Assembly (NCBI RefSeq): GCF_000686805.1
Contig: NZ_JMLP01000012.1
Location: 194,169-258,168, forward strand
Direction: 5' to 3'
DNA from: Bacillus sp. UNC41MFS5
GTDB taxonomy: Bacteria > Bacillota > Bacilli > Bacillales_B > DSM-18226
DNA length: 64,000 nt
Shown: positions 1-8,078 of the stretch, piece by piece
Position numbering within the stretch: position 1 is the first letter of the stretch
Layout: each line of letters opens with the position of its first letter
The notes under the pieces: model-generated
Databases searched by the model: none
What the model was told of the DNA's origin: nothing
What the model saw: the letters and a program-made list of their open reading frames with translations, nothing else
Made by a program: the position numbers and the translations under genes

Positions 1-382
1 AGTTGGAACCCATTGGAACACGCGACATGCTTTCTACACCGCCGGCTATCACCACGTCCATATCACCGGCCAAGATTGCTTGTGCAGCAAAATGTACGGC
101 TTGTTGACTTGAACCACATTGACGGTCAATCGTTGTCCCCGGGACTTCAATTGGGAAGCCCGCGATTAACGCAGCCACTCTGGCAATATCCCCTGCTTGC
201 TCCCCTGCTTGAGTCACACACCCCCAAATGACATCATCCACAAGCGCTGGGTCAATCCCCGCTCGATTGACTAGTTCCTTTAACGTCAACCCTGATAAAT
301 CATCCGGACGGATATCTTTTAGGACGCCATTTCTTCTTCCAACTGGTGTACGGACACCTTCCACAATTACTACTTCACGCAT
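1..382 (-). CDS. Acetyl-CoA acyltransferase (thiolase), N-terminal part, cut by window edge
   Basis: The reading frame starts at ATG 380-382 and runs off the left edge, so only about 127 N-terminal residues are seen. It begins MREVVIVEGVRTPVGRRNG, the usual thiolase opening, and contains DRQCGSSQQAV, where the Cys is the acyl-accepting nucleophile of the family, followed by AGGVESMSRVPMG. Thiolases cleave 3-ketoacyl-CoA with CoA (or condense two acetyl-CoA) in the cytosol. It lies 14 nt downstream of the acyl-CoA dehydrogenase gene, in the same direction and after an acyl-CoA synthetase, so the beta-oxidation (FadA-like) role is the likely one. The C-terminal Cys/His residues lie outside the window. 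Confidence 0.93.
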   Translation of the reverse strand, partial: MREVVIVEGVRTPVGRRNGVLKDIRPDDLSGLTLKELVNRAGIDPALVDDVIWGCVTQAGEQAGDIARVAALIAGFPIEVPGTTIDRQCGSSQQAVHFAAQAILAGDMDVVIAGGVESMSRVPMGSN

Positions 383-396
383 CTTAATCTCCCTCT

Positions 397-1542
397 CTAT
401 AATCCTAGATTTTTGGCAATAATGGTTTTCATTATTTCGTTAGTTCCGGCGTAAATGCTAGAAACAGGAATATCACGGAATCGTCTCGCAATCTCGTATT
501 CTTCCATATATCCATAACCGCCATGGAGCTGCATGCATTCTGCGGCAACCCTTTTTGCAATGTCGGTTAGTTTCCATTTGGCCATTGAGACCTTGGTAAC
601 AACGTTTTTCCCTTCAATATGTTCAGCAATTAACTGATCCAAAAAGGCTCTGCCCATTTCAATTTCCGTAGCCATTTCTACGATTTTGAATTGGGTGTTT
701 TGGAACTGGCTGACTGGTCTTCCAAACGCTTCTCTGCTTTTTACATAGTCAATAGTCATTTTCAGCATTACTTCAGCCGCCGTTTGCGCCCCAATTGCTA
801 CAAGTAGACGTTCCTGTTGGAGTTTTTCCATTAAATAGAGAAAGCCTTTGCCTTCCTCTCCGAGCAGGTTTTCCTTCGGGACACGGCAATCTTCGAAGAT
901 CAATTCGGCTGTATCTTGGGAATGAAGACCGACTTTGTTTAACTTTCTCCCCCGTGAAAATCCAGGTGCATCTCTCTCAATGACGAGCAGGCTGACTCCT
1001 TTATGCTTTGGCACAGCATTTAGGTCCGTTTTAACGGCGACAACAATGAGGTCAGATTGGATTCCATTGGTAATAAACGTTTTTTGGCCATTAACAATAT
1101 AGTGGTCACCGTCAAGTTTAGCGGTTGTTTTAATGTTCGCTAGGTCAGATCCTGTGCCTGGTTCCGTCATGGCAATCGCAGTAATGATTTCACCTGTCAC
1201 ACATTTCGGCAGCCAGCGCTGCTTTTGTTCTTCTGACCCATAGGCAGTGATGTAAGGGACGACAATATCATTATGGAGGCCAATCCCGACTAAACCTGAG
1301 CCGACTCGTTCCAGCTCATCATTAATGACCACCGCAAATCCCCAGTCGACCTCACTGCCTCCATACTTTTCATCGATATCTGGGCAAAGAAAACCCTGTT
1401 CGCCCATCTTCTTCCAAAAGGAGCGCGGAATCATCCGGTCCTCCTCCCACTTCTCATAAAAGGGATATGCTTCTTTGTCCAAAAACTTTCGCAAGGATTT
1501 GCGAAATATTTCATGTTCTTCATTTAAGTAAGGATGCTTCAT
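397..1542 (-). CDS. Acyl-CoA dehydrogenase, LCAD/IVD-like
   Basis: A 381-residue FAD-dependent acyl-CoA dehydrogenase, the usual length. Family signatures are AMTEPGTGSDLA (about 124-135) and QLHGGYGYMEEY (about 338-349). At the C-terminal position where most short/medium-chain enzymes have the catalytic Glu (YEGT), this protein has IYAGTNEI with Ala365. Instead it has QQERLL with Glu244, which matches the helix-G location of the base in long-chain and isovaleryl-CoA dehydrogenases. I infer that E244 is the base and that the substrate is long or branched. It sits between an acyl-CoA synthetase and a thiolase, giving activation, oxidation and thiolysis in one operon. A cre-like site lies just upstream. 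Confidence 0.93.
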   Translation of the reverse strand: MKHPYLNEEHEIFRKSLRKFLDKEAYPFYEKWEEDRMIPRSFWKKMGEQGFLCPDIDEKYGGSEVDWGFAVVINDELERVGSGLVGIGLHNDIVVPYITAYGSEEQKQRWLPKCVTGEIITAIAMTEPGTGSDLANIKTTAKLDGDHYIVNGQKTFITNGIQSDLIVVAVKTDLNAVPKHKGVSLLVIERDAPGFSRGRKLNKVGLHSQDTAELIFEDCRVPKENLLGEEGKGFLYLMEKLQQERLLVAIGAQTAAEVMLKMTIDYVKSREAFGRPVSQFQNTQFKIVEMATEIEMGRAFLDQLIAEHIEGKNVVTKVSMAKWKLTDIAKRVAAECMQLHGGYGYMEEYEIARRFRDIPVSSIYAGTNEIMKTIIAKNLGL

Positions 1543-1565
1543 ATAAAAAAACCTCTCTTTCTAAG

Positions 1566-1579
1566 TGGTAACGTTTACA
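1566..1579 (-). promoter_or_regulatory. Candidate CcpA cre site
   Basis: On the minus strand this reads TGTAAACGTTACCA, one mismatch from the cre consensus TGWAANCGNTNWCA. It lies 24-37 bp before the acyl-CoA dehydrogenase start, inside the spacer after the acyl-CoA synthetase gene. CcpA repression of fatty-acid catabolism by sugars is known in Bacillus; binding here is inferred. Confidence 0.4.
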
Positions 1580-1690
1580 TTTTTTTAAAGTACGCCGAGT
1601 TTTTTTAGGAAATTACGATTTTTTACGTAAACTTAGACTTTTTTTACAAAATTACGTTTTTTTAGACGTAAACTCGGATTTATTTTACAA
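1576..1690. repeat. AT-rich degenerate array, period about 20 bp
   Basis: The spacer between the acyl-CoA synthetase and dehydrogenase genes holds about six T-runs (centres near 1583, 1603, 1621, 1642, 1659, 1682), interleaved with TTACG/TTACAAA and ACGTAAACT motifs. No ORF or terminator is visible. T-run spacing averages about 20 bp. Confidence 0.5.
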
Positions 1691-1739
1691 ATCACAGATG
1701 CTTTTATACAGTTATTAGAAAAATTCCCCAAACACATCT

Positions 1740-3263
1740 CTAAATCGTTACATTTCTCATCTTCTCACGCAGTTGATATTTAAGGACTTTACCCGAAGCA
1801 TTCCGCGGCAGCTGCTTTTCTATAAAAATTCTCCGAGGAACCTTATATCCTGCTAATTTTTGACGGCAGAAGTTTCTTAATTCCTGTTCATCAATTATTG
1901 AACCTTCCTTCGGCACAATAATTGCACAGACCGCCTCGCCCCAAACCTCATCGGGCAACCCAATAATGGCAGCGTCAAGTACATTTGGATGTTCAAAAAG
2001 AACCGATTCCACTTCAACAGAGTATACATTTTCACCGCCTGAGATAATCATGTCTTTTTTACGATCCACTAATGTGATATACCCATCTTCATCAATTGTT
2101 GCTAAGTCACCGGTATAGAGCCAGCCATTTTTCAACGTACTCTTCGTTTCCTCCGGTTTTTTATAATACTCCTTCATCACCATATCGCTCCGAACGATAA
2201 ATTCGCCAATCACCCCAGGTAATACATCCTTGCCTTCTTCGTTGACAACTCTTGTTTCTGTTAAGAAAATGGGTTTCCCACCTTTACCAAGATGGAATTC
2301 GTGACCTTCTGGATCAAGAAGAATTCCGCCTGGACCTGCTTCTGTCAAGCCGCACAGGTTATAAAACTGATCGGTTTTAAAGAGCTGAATACTCTTTTTA
2401 ACCAGTTCCGGTGCCATTGGCGCGGCCCCGTAGCCGACTCTTTTTATAGAAGATAAATCATAATCTGCTGCATTAGGAACTTGTAGAAGGAAGTTATACA
2501 TGGCTGGAACGGCAAAAAGGTGAGTGATTTTGTGTTCTTGTATCGCTTGGAGTGTTTTGACTGGATGAAAATCGCGATGGATAATGTGTTTGGCACCAAG
2601 TGCTACGCCTGAAATAAGAAAAAGGTTTAATTGGGCTGAGTGAAAAAGTGGAGCGAGATGGAGAATTCGTTCATGTTGCCGAATCCCCATGTTGATAACG
2701 ACAGCAATTCCTACTTTAAAAATTTGACTATGATCAAACAATGCACCTTTCGGACGTCCTGTTGTCCCTGAAGTATACAGGATTTCTAAATCATCCTGCT
2801 CAGACACCTGCACATCCGGTTCCAACTTGTTTTCCGATAAAATTCCTTGATAAGAATAGTAGCCTGTGGTTTCTGGTTCCCCAACGGTAATAACCAACCG
2901 GACATCCGTACCTTGTTTCGCCGCGGCAATGATGGGTTCGAATTCCTTATCACACACAACCAACGACGTATCAGATTGGTCTAAAATGTAGTGAACCTCT
3001 GAAGCAGTGAGGCGGAAGTTAACTGGGACGGCAACGGCACCAATCCTTGCAGCAGCAAAAAAGGTAAATACAAAGTGATCTGAATTCTTCATCATCAATG
3101 CGAGCTTGTCACCTTTATTGACGCCCTGCTTCAACAACCCGTTAGCAAGTTGATTTACTTCCTCATTAAATTGGCGATACGTATAGCTTCGCCCTTCACA
3201 TTCAATCGCTAGTAATTCAGGGAACTTGCGGGCATTTTGGGCTAGTAAGCTTCCGATATTCAT
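1740..3263 (-). CDS. Long-chain acyl-CoA synthetase (AMP-forming), FadD-like
   Basis: A 507-residue ANL-superfamily enzyme that activates a carboxylic acid to acyl-CoA with ATP. The AMP-binding P-loop-like motif ILYTSGTTGRPKGALF is near residue 165, GWLYTGDLATIDEDGY with DRKKDMIISGGENVYSVEVE near 375-415, and the catalytic Lys motif NASGKVLKYQLRE near the C terminus. It starts at ATG 3263 with AAAAGGGGGA upstream. It is the first gene of the synthetase-dehydrogenase-thiolase operon and is preceded by a sigma-54-type promoter. The substrate is inferred from the neighbours to be a fatty acid; chain length cannot be read from sequence. Confidence 0.9.
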   Translation of the reverse strand: MNIGSLLAQNARKFPELLAIECEGRSYTYRQFNEEVNQLANGLLKQGVNKGDKLALMMKNSDHFVFTFFAAARIGAVAVPVNFRLTASEVHYILDQSDTSLVVCDKEFEPIIAAAKQGTDVRLVITVGEPETTGYYSYQGILSENKLEPDVQVSEQDDLEILYTSGTTGRPKGALFDHSQIFKVGIAVVINMGIRQHERILHLAPLFHSAQLNLFLISGVALGAKHIIHRDFHPVKTLQAIQEHKITHLFAVPAMYNFLLQVPNAADYDLSSIKRVGYGAAPMAPELVKKSIQLFKTDQFYNLCGLTEAGPGGILLDPEGHEFHLGKGGKPIFLTETRVVNEEGKDVLPGVIGEFIVRSDMVMKEYYKKPEETKSTLKNGWLYTGDLATIDEDGYITLVDRKKDMIISGGENVYSVEVESVLFEHPNVLDAAIIGLPDEVWGEAVCAIIVPKEGSIIDEQELRNFCRQKLAGYKVPRRIFIEKQLPRNASGKVLKYQLREKMRNVTI

Positions 3264-3303
3264 AAATGAATCCCCCTTTTAAAAAAGACTACTCTAGTGT
3301 TTA

Positions 3304-3319
3304 TGCAATATTTATGCCA
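3304..3319 (-). promoter_or_regulatory. Sigma-54 (-24/-12) promoter
   Basis: On the minus strand this reads TGGCATAAATATTGCA, against the sigma-54 consensus TGGCAC-N5-TTGCW: one mismatch, with correct spacing between GG and GC. It lies about 40 bp before the acyl-CoA synthetase start codon. An activator with the sigma-54-contacting GAFTGA loop is encoded immediately upstream, which supports the call. Confidence 0.75.
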
Positions 3320-3403
3320 ATATATTAGAAATCATGTTGTAGTTCAGTAGTCCTGAAAAAGCGTCAACTTTCAATAACGAGATGTGTATCTTCCAAACAT
3401 AGC

Positions 3404-3431
3404 GGACAATATAATGTCCATTTTCTGGACA
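3404..3431. promoter_or_regulatory. Palindromic enhancer sites for the sigma-54 activator
   Basis: Two overlapping inverted repeats share one arm: GGACA-N6-TGTCC (3404-3419) and TGTCCA-N5-TGGACA (3415-3431). They lie about 100 bp upstream of the -24/-12 promoter and next to the 3' end of the activator gene, the usual place for an upstream activating sequence. Assignment to the activator is inferred. Confidence 0.55.
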
Positions 3432-3440
3432 CTCTTCTTC

Positions 3441-5186
3441 CTATGTAGGCAGTTTATATTTTTTAATTTTTTCATATAAACCAGATCTGCTGATTCCTAG
3501 TAATCTAGCTGCTTGAACCTTATTTCCTTGGACCTGGACGAGTGCCTTTTTAATTGCTTCTAGTTCAGCGTTTTCAACTAATGATATATTTTGAGAAGGA
3601 TTTATCATAGCGACCTGCTTTACTAAATAATCGGGAAGGTCCTCAAGCATGATTTTCCCATTTTCGGCAAAGGTCATGGCCCGTTCCATCACATTCCGTA
3701 ATTCGCGAACATTTCCAGGCCAAAGATAACTTAGCATCGCTTCTCTTGCTCTAAGATCCACTCCCGTAATGCTGGTGCCTAATATTTGATTTAATTCAAT
3801 CATAAACCGCTCAATTAAATGATCTATATCATACAGTCGATCGCGAAGTGGCGGGACATATAATGAAATGACATTGAGACGATAATATAAATCCTCTCGA
3901 AACAGGCCCTCTTTAACCATTTCTTCCAGGTTCCGATTAGTGGCAGCAATGATCCGGACATCCACTTGAATTCTTACCGTTCCACCAACCCGATAGAATT
4001 CTCGTTCTTGAAGCACGCGGAGGAGCTTGGCTTGTAAAGAGATGGACATATCGCCAACTTCATCGAGGAAAAGGGTTCCCCCATTAGCCAAATCAAACTT
4101 TCCAAGTTTGCCTTTTTGCCTTGCACCCGTAAAGGCACCTTCGTCATAACCAAAAAACTCCGATTCTAACAAATCCTCTGGAATTGCTGCACAATTTACG
4201 ACAATAAACTTTCCAGTACTTCTTGCACTACTATTATGAATAGCTTGGGCAAACAACTCTTTACCCGTGCCGCTTTCTCCGCGAATAAGAATGGTGGATC
4301 GGCCCTTTGCAGCTTTGGCTGCACTTTTCTTCAATTTTTCCATATAGGGATCAACCGTTAAAAGGTGCTCCCAGGTAAATCTAGCAGACTCCGACTTTTG
4401 AAATTGCTGATGGTAAAAGCTCGCCCTATTTTCCGCTTTCTGTAGCTTTTTAAATAATTCACTGACCTCGTTTAATTGTCTGAACACTATTTTTCCAATC
4501 GCTCCGATGACTTTTCCATCCTCTAAGATAGGTATTCGATGGACCATATATTTAATGCCATTAATCTCTAGAAAACCACTAATTTCAGCCGTTTCTGTTT
4601 GATAGACATTGTCGAGATGAAGCGCCGGCAATATTTTGGCAACTGGTTTGTAGAGAACGGATTCTAGTTTAAGATTAAAAAATTCGAGTAGAGGAGGACT
4701 GACCATCTGGATATTTTTCTTTTCATCCGTCATAACTATTCCGTCATAAGCATGGTCTAAAGCAGTTTCTAATGTTCTTTTTAAGGTTTTAACTGTTTTT
4801 AATTCTTGTGAGGTTTGCATCAGGGACATGACCATATCTGTTTTCGTGAGGATTCCGACAACATGGTTTTGATGATCGGTAACCACACCGGTACCCACTA
4901 GGCTTTTTTTTACAATTTTTTCGATACTTTCATAGGGAGTGTCAATCGACAGTGTTTCAACTTGTTCTTTTATATAAGTTTTGATAGGGGTAGATAGGGG
5001 CTGCCCTTCCAGGACCATTTGAAATAAGCCGCTTCGCGTAAAAACGCCCGCCAGTTTACCGCTCGTGTCTATAACTGGCAACAGGTTCCACTTTTTGTTG
5101 TTCATTAAACGGACAGCCTCAGATAGTGGCGTATCCTCGGTGACCATGCAGTCGACTGGCGTAATCAGCTCGTTAAATTGGACCAT
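3441..5186 (-). CDS. Sigma-54-dependent activator with CBS pair, PAS, AAA+ and Fis-type HTH
   Basis: I place the start at ATG 5186, preceded by AGGGGGG at 6 nt, giving 581 residues; an upstream in-frame ATG at 5207 lacks such a site. Domains in order: two CBS motifs (about 10-120), a PAS-like sensor (about 140-240), an AAA+ ATPase (about 270-510) with Walker A GESGTGKE, the sigma-54-contacting loop GAFTGA and Walker B GGTLFLDEV, then a C-terminal Fis-type helix-turn-helix (NKVQAARLLGISRSGLYEK). Such proteins remodel sigma-54 polymerase. CBS pairs commonly bind adenine nucleotides or CoA derivatives, so an energy or acyl-CoA signal is possible. The target is inferred to be the downstream fatty-acid operon, which has a -24/-12 promoter. 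Confidence 0.92.
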   Translation of the reverse strand: MVQFNELITPVDCMVTEDTPLSEAVRLMNNKKWNLLPVIDTSGKLAGVFTRSGLFQMVLEGQPLSTPIKTYIKEQVETLSIDTPYESIEKIVKKSLVGTGVVTDHQNHVVGILTKTDMVMSLMQTSQELKTVKTLKRTLETALDHAYDGIVMTDEKKNIQMVSPPLLEFFNLKLESVLYKPVAKILPALHLDNVYQTETAEISGFLEINGIKYMVHRIPILEDGKVIGAIGKIVFRQLNEVSELFKKLQKAENRASFYHQQFQKSESARFTWEHLLTVDPYMEKLKKSAAKAAKGRSTILIRGESGTGKELFAQAIHNSSARSTGKFIVVNCAAIPEDLLESEFFGYDEGAFTGARQKGKLGKFDLANGGTLFLDEVGDMSISLQAKLLRVLQEREFYRVGGTVRIQVDVRIIAATNRNLEEMVKEGLFREDLYYRLNVISLYVPPLRDRLYDIDHLIERFMIELNQILGTSITGVDLRAREAMLSYLWPGNVRELRNVMERAMTFAENGKIMLEDLPDYLVKQVAMINPSQNISLVENAELEAIKKALVQVQGNKVQAARLLGISRSGLYEKIKKYKLPT

Positions 5187-5328
5187 GTCGTCCCCCCTTT
5201 TCTTCATATTCTTATTGTAACAAAAGCGAGGGATATTTTTGAATATTTAAACAATATCTATTTTTCATGGAATCTTTTAGTCTGATTAATCGTAAATAAA
5301 AAGAGGAATTTATTTGAGGAGTGAGATT

Positions 5329-5535
5329 ATGAGTCAAAAAGGTTGTATTAAATGTGGTAGCAGCGATACAGGAACAAAAGATGTAGCCATGACAGGAACC
5401 GGTCTGTCAAAGATGTTTGACCTTCAACACAACACATTCACAGTTGTCTTTTGCAAGAACTGTGGATACTCAGAGTTTTACAACAAAAAAACATCCACTG
5501 CTTCAAATATCATTGACCTCTTCTTTGGAGGTTAA
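5329..5535 (+). CDS. Small zinc-ribbon nucleic-acid-binding-type protein
   Basis: A 68-residue protein starting MSQKGCIKCGS at ATG 5329, which has GAGGAG 8 nt upstream; a TTG at 5314 would overlap that site. Two Cys pairs, CIKCGS near the N terminus and CKNCGYSEF near residue 45, make a four-Cys zinc ribbon. It resembles short proteins annotated as predicted nucleic-acid-binding Zn-ribbon proteins (COG3478 type). It is a single gene between a minus-strand regulator and a convergent MFS gene. The binding partner is unknown, and the nucleic-acid role is a family-level guess. Confidence 0.8.
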   Translation: MSQKGCIKCGSSDTGTKDVAMTGTGLSKMFDLQHNTFTVVFCKNCGYSEFYNKKTSTASNIIDLFFGG

Positions 5536-5601
5536 TTGATTATAGGGGATTCTTAATGGAATTTGCAAAATCGGAAAAGAAGAGAGAATATATAAACAGA
5601 T

Positions 5602-5643
5602 AAAAAAGGTCAGTCCTCATTAAAATGAGGTCCTGACCTTTTT
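5602..5643 (-). terminator. Terminator overlapping the MFS gene stop codon
   Basis: A strong inverted repeat (AAAAGGTCAG-t-CCTCAT / ATGAGG-tc-CTGACCTTTT) flanked by A- and T-runs works in both directions. The MFS stop codon (5620-5622) is in the loop, so the 5' arm on the minus strand encodes the last residues. It can also end the convergent zinc-ribbon transcript. Confidence 0.85.
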
Positions 5644-6831
5644 CTTTGCCACAACGTCTTCTCGTAATCCAGATCGCTTTTTTCTTTCCATGATTAAAAC
5701 CATGATAATTGCCGCTAAGAGAAAAAGACTCGCAACCCGAAAAATGGATGCCGTGCTAACAAATTGGGCGGCGACACCAAATATTATCCCGCTTAAACCC
5801 AGCCCTAAATCAATGGACGAGAAGATCATTCCGTTCGCCACACCTCGCCGATGAGATGGTGTCATGAGTAATGCCCAAGATTGCAGTGTAGGTATCAAGC
5901 AGCCAAATCCTAAACCAAATAAGGCACCTGAAATGGCAATCAGCAAGTTGGAATGGGCAAAAGAAAGGACCCACATCCCAACAAACGTAGAGAATGTGCA
6001 GAACAAAACAAGACCAATCGGACCTTTTTCATCAAACCATCTTCCGGCAAAAGGTCTTCCCAATGTTGCCATTATTGCGTTGAAAATATAAAACAAAAAG
6101 ATTTGTTCAATGCCGCGCTCTACACCAAAAATAACAATAAAGGTTACAACTGAGCCATATCCTAGATTGATAATAATGGTGATAAAGGCTGGAAACCAAC
6201 TTGATTTTTCAACCGAAGATCCTATATAAGAAAACTTCAAATCTTCTTTACGTGTATTGATCACTGCTTGAGGAGTTTGATAGCGTACTGCTGTAAGCAG
6301 GATAATTGAAATAGCCCCTAAGATCGCCGATATAAAAATAAGATTTGCAAAAGTGGTCAGATTGTAAATGAAGATTCCTAGACTAGGAGCAACAATGTAG
6401 GCGATGGTCATGGAGAGCCCGAAGTAACCCATCCCTTCCCCCAGCCGCGAATTGGGGATAGCGTCTACTGCTGCAGTGCCATTCACGGTTGTGGACCATC
6501 CCCATGCAAGACCATGAGCGAAGCGGAATAACAGAAAAATCACCACAATCTGTGAAATTGGATAAAGAATTGTAACTAGGAAGAGCATCAAAGCTCCTAA
6601 TACAACAAGCGACTTTCTTGGCTTATACTCAAGCAAAAAGCCGATAAATGGCCGGCTAATCACCGCTCCAATCGAAAATAATCCTGTCACTAAGCCTATC
6701 TCCAGTCCTGAAGCTCCAATTGATTTTATATATGGCGGCAGAGTAGGAATGAGCATTTGAAATGACAAAAATACAAAAAGATTTCCCACCATGAGCATGA
6801 TAAACGACTTCGTCCACAATCGCTCTTTCAA
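5620..6831 (-). CDS. Major facilitator superfamily transporter
   Basis: About 403 residues with 12 predicted hydrophobic segments. The N-terminal half is FIMLMVGNLFVFLSFQMLIP followed by ISRPFIGFLLEYKPRKSLVV, the MFS loop 2-3 region, and the second half has an equivalent GRPFAGRWFDEKGP. Start choice: TTG 6831 has GGGAGGGGACGG directly upstream, which fits better than the GTG at 6849 lying inside that site. It is a single gene, closed by a terminator that overlaps its stop codon. The substrate is unknown; it is most like drug/sugar efflux-type MFS proteins of bacilli. Confidence 0.85.
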   Translation of the reverse strand: MKERLWTKSFIMLMVGNLFVFLSFQMLIPTLPPYIKSIGASGLEIGLVTGLFSIGAVISRPFIGFLLEYKPRKSLVVLGALMLFLVTILYPISQIVVIFLLFRFAHGLAWGWSTTVNGTAAVDAIPNSRLGEGMGYFGLSMTIAYIVAPSLGIFIYNLTTFANLIFISAILGAISIILLTAVRYQTPQAVINTRKEDLKFSYIGSSVEKSSWFPAFITIIINLGYGSVVTFIVIFGVERGIEQIFLFYIFNAIMATLGRPFAGRWFDEKGPIGLVLFCTFSTFVGMWVLSFAHSNLLIAISGALFGLGFGCLIPTLQSWALLMTPSHRRGVANGMIFSSIDLGLGLSGIIFGVAAQFVSTASIFRVASLFLLAAIIMVLIMERKKRSGLREDVVAKKKVRTSF

Positions 6832-7040
6832 ACCGTCCCCTCCCTTCACTTCGTCAAAAAATGTTCAACAAGTCAATTCACTTATCTAAATTTACTTCGT
6901 ATCACTAAATAATAGCACAGATACTGGAAAAAGAATATTAGCATTCTGGAAAAACATTGCAACAAAAATCTTATCTTTTATTTTGATTTCCGTTATCATT
7001 AACTAGAGTAAACATTGTCTGAATGGAGGAATCCTCATTG

Positions 7041-7997
7041 ATGAAAAAAATGGTTATCACTCGTAATATTGATCAAGATCACATTTCACAAATCAAAGAT
7101 ATCATTCCTGATTGGGAATTGATTGTTGGCAAGGATAAGCAAATTTGGCAGGAGCATGTAAAGGATGCGGAAATTATCGCTGGCTGGAGTAAGGGCTTAG
7201 CTGAATACTGTCTCGACCCACAATCCAAACTCAAGTGGTTGCAATCATGGAGTGCTGGTGTTGATTCTTTACCTCTTGAAGAATTAAATTCTAGAAATTT
7301 CCTCTTAACTAGTGCCAATGGCGTTCACGCCTATCCCATCTCCGAGACGATATTTGCATTGATGCTGGGTTTAACACGCAAAATCCATACATACGTCAAA
7401 AATCAACAGAAAAAAACTTGGCATCATGCCCATATGGGCCAAGAAATCCATGGAAAAACAATCGGCATCATTGGAGTTGGAACGATTGGGGGAGAAACAG
7501 CAAAAATAGCGAAAGCCTTCGGCATGAAAGTTCTTGGTGTCAGGCACTCGGGAATGCCTGCCCACAATGTCGATGAAATGTATACTCCAAATCAATTAGG
7601 TGAATTTCTTCCTGCCTGTGATTATGTGGTGGTTACATCGCCGCTCACAAAGGACACTTATCAAATGTTTGGGACGGAACAATTTAAGCAAATGAAGGCT
7701 TCTGCATTTTTTATTAATATCGGCCGGGGTGAGATTGTAGTGGAAGCTGACCTTATCCAGGCTCTAACAGAAGGAATGATTGCTGGAGCTGGGCTTGATG
7801 TGTTTGAGAAGGAACCGTTAAGTAATGAAAGCCCATTATGGGAGTTGGAAAATGTGATCGTCACTCCACACACATCTGGCTCAACAGAACATTATAATCA
7901 GCGGGTAGTTGAAAATATTCTAATTCCTAACCTAAAAGCCTATCTTTCAGGTAAGGTTCCACCAATTAATCTTGTAGATTTTTCGAAAGGTTATTAA
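7041..7997 (+). CDS. D-2-hydroxyacid dehydrogenase (NAD-dependent)
   Basis: About 318 residues of the D-isomer-specific 2-hydroxyacid dehydrogenase family. The Rossmann motif GIIGVGTIGGETAKIA is near residue 140. The catalytic Arg is in NIGRGEIV, the Glu in DVFEKEPL and the His in VTPHTSGSTEHY. GGAGGA at 7025-7030 can serve ATG 7041 or TTG 7038. These enzymes reduce 2-oxoacids or oxidise D-2-hydroxyacids; phosphoglycerate dehydrogenase, glyoxylate reductase and lactate dehydrogenase are in the same family, and the substrate cannot be chosen here. It stands alone and converges on rtcB across a shared terminator. Confidence 0.88.
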   Translation: MKKMVITRNIDQDHISQIKDIIPDWELIVGKDKQIWQEHVKDAEIIAGWSKGLAEYCLDPQSKLKWLQSWSAGVDSLPLEELNSRNFLLTSANGVHAYPISETIFALMLGLTRKIHTYVKNQQKKTWHHAHMGQEIHGKTIGIIGVGTIGGETAKIAKAFGMKVLGVRHSGMPAHNVDEMYTPNQLGEFLPACDYVVVTSPLTKDTYQMFGTEQFKQMKASAFFINIGRGEIVVEADLIQALTEGMIAGAGLDVFEKEPLSNESPLWELENVIVTPHTSGSTEHYNQRVVENILIPNLKAYLSGKVPPINLVDFSKGY

Positions 7998-8042
7998 CAT
8001 GGAATGACACTCTTTTTCCTGCATTATCCATTTAATAAATTA

Positions 8043-8069
8043 GGGTGCCTCAAACTCGAGGCACCCTTT
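8043..8069 (+). terminator. Bidirectional terminator between D-2-hydroxyacid dehydrogenase and rtcB
   Basis: Perfect 9-bp stem GGGTGCCTC / GAGGCACCC with a 6-nt loop and a short T-run, between two convergent genes. AT-rich sequence on the other side also suits the minus strand. Confidence 0.8.
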
Positions 8070-8078
8070 CTTGTTCAA

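Noticed and set aside
3240..3275. FadR-type operator (ATTCAT/ATGAAT palindrome) at the acyl-CoA synthetase start
   Set aside because: The half-sites and spacing do not match the FadR consensus, and the palindrome arises from the start codon region.
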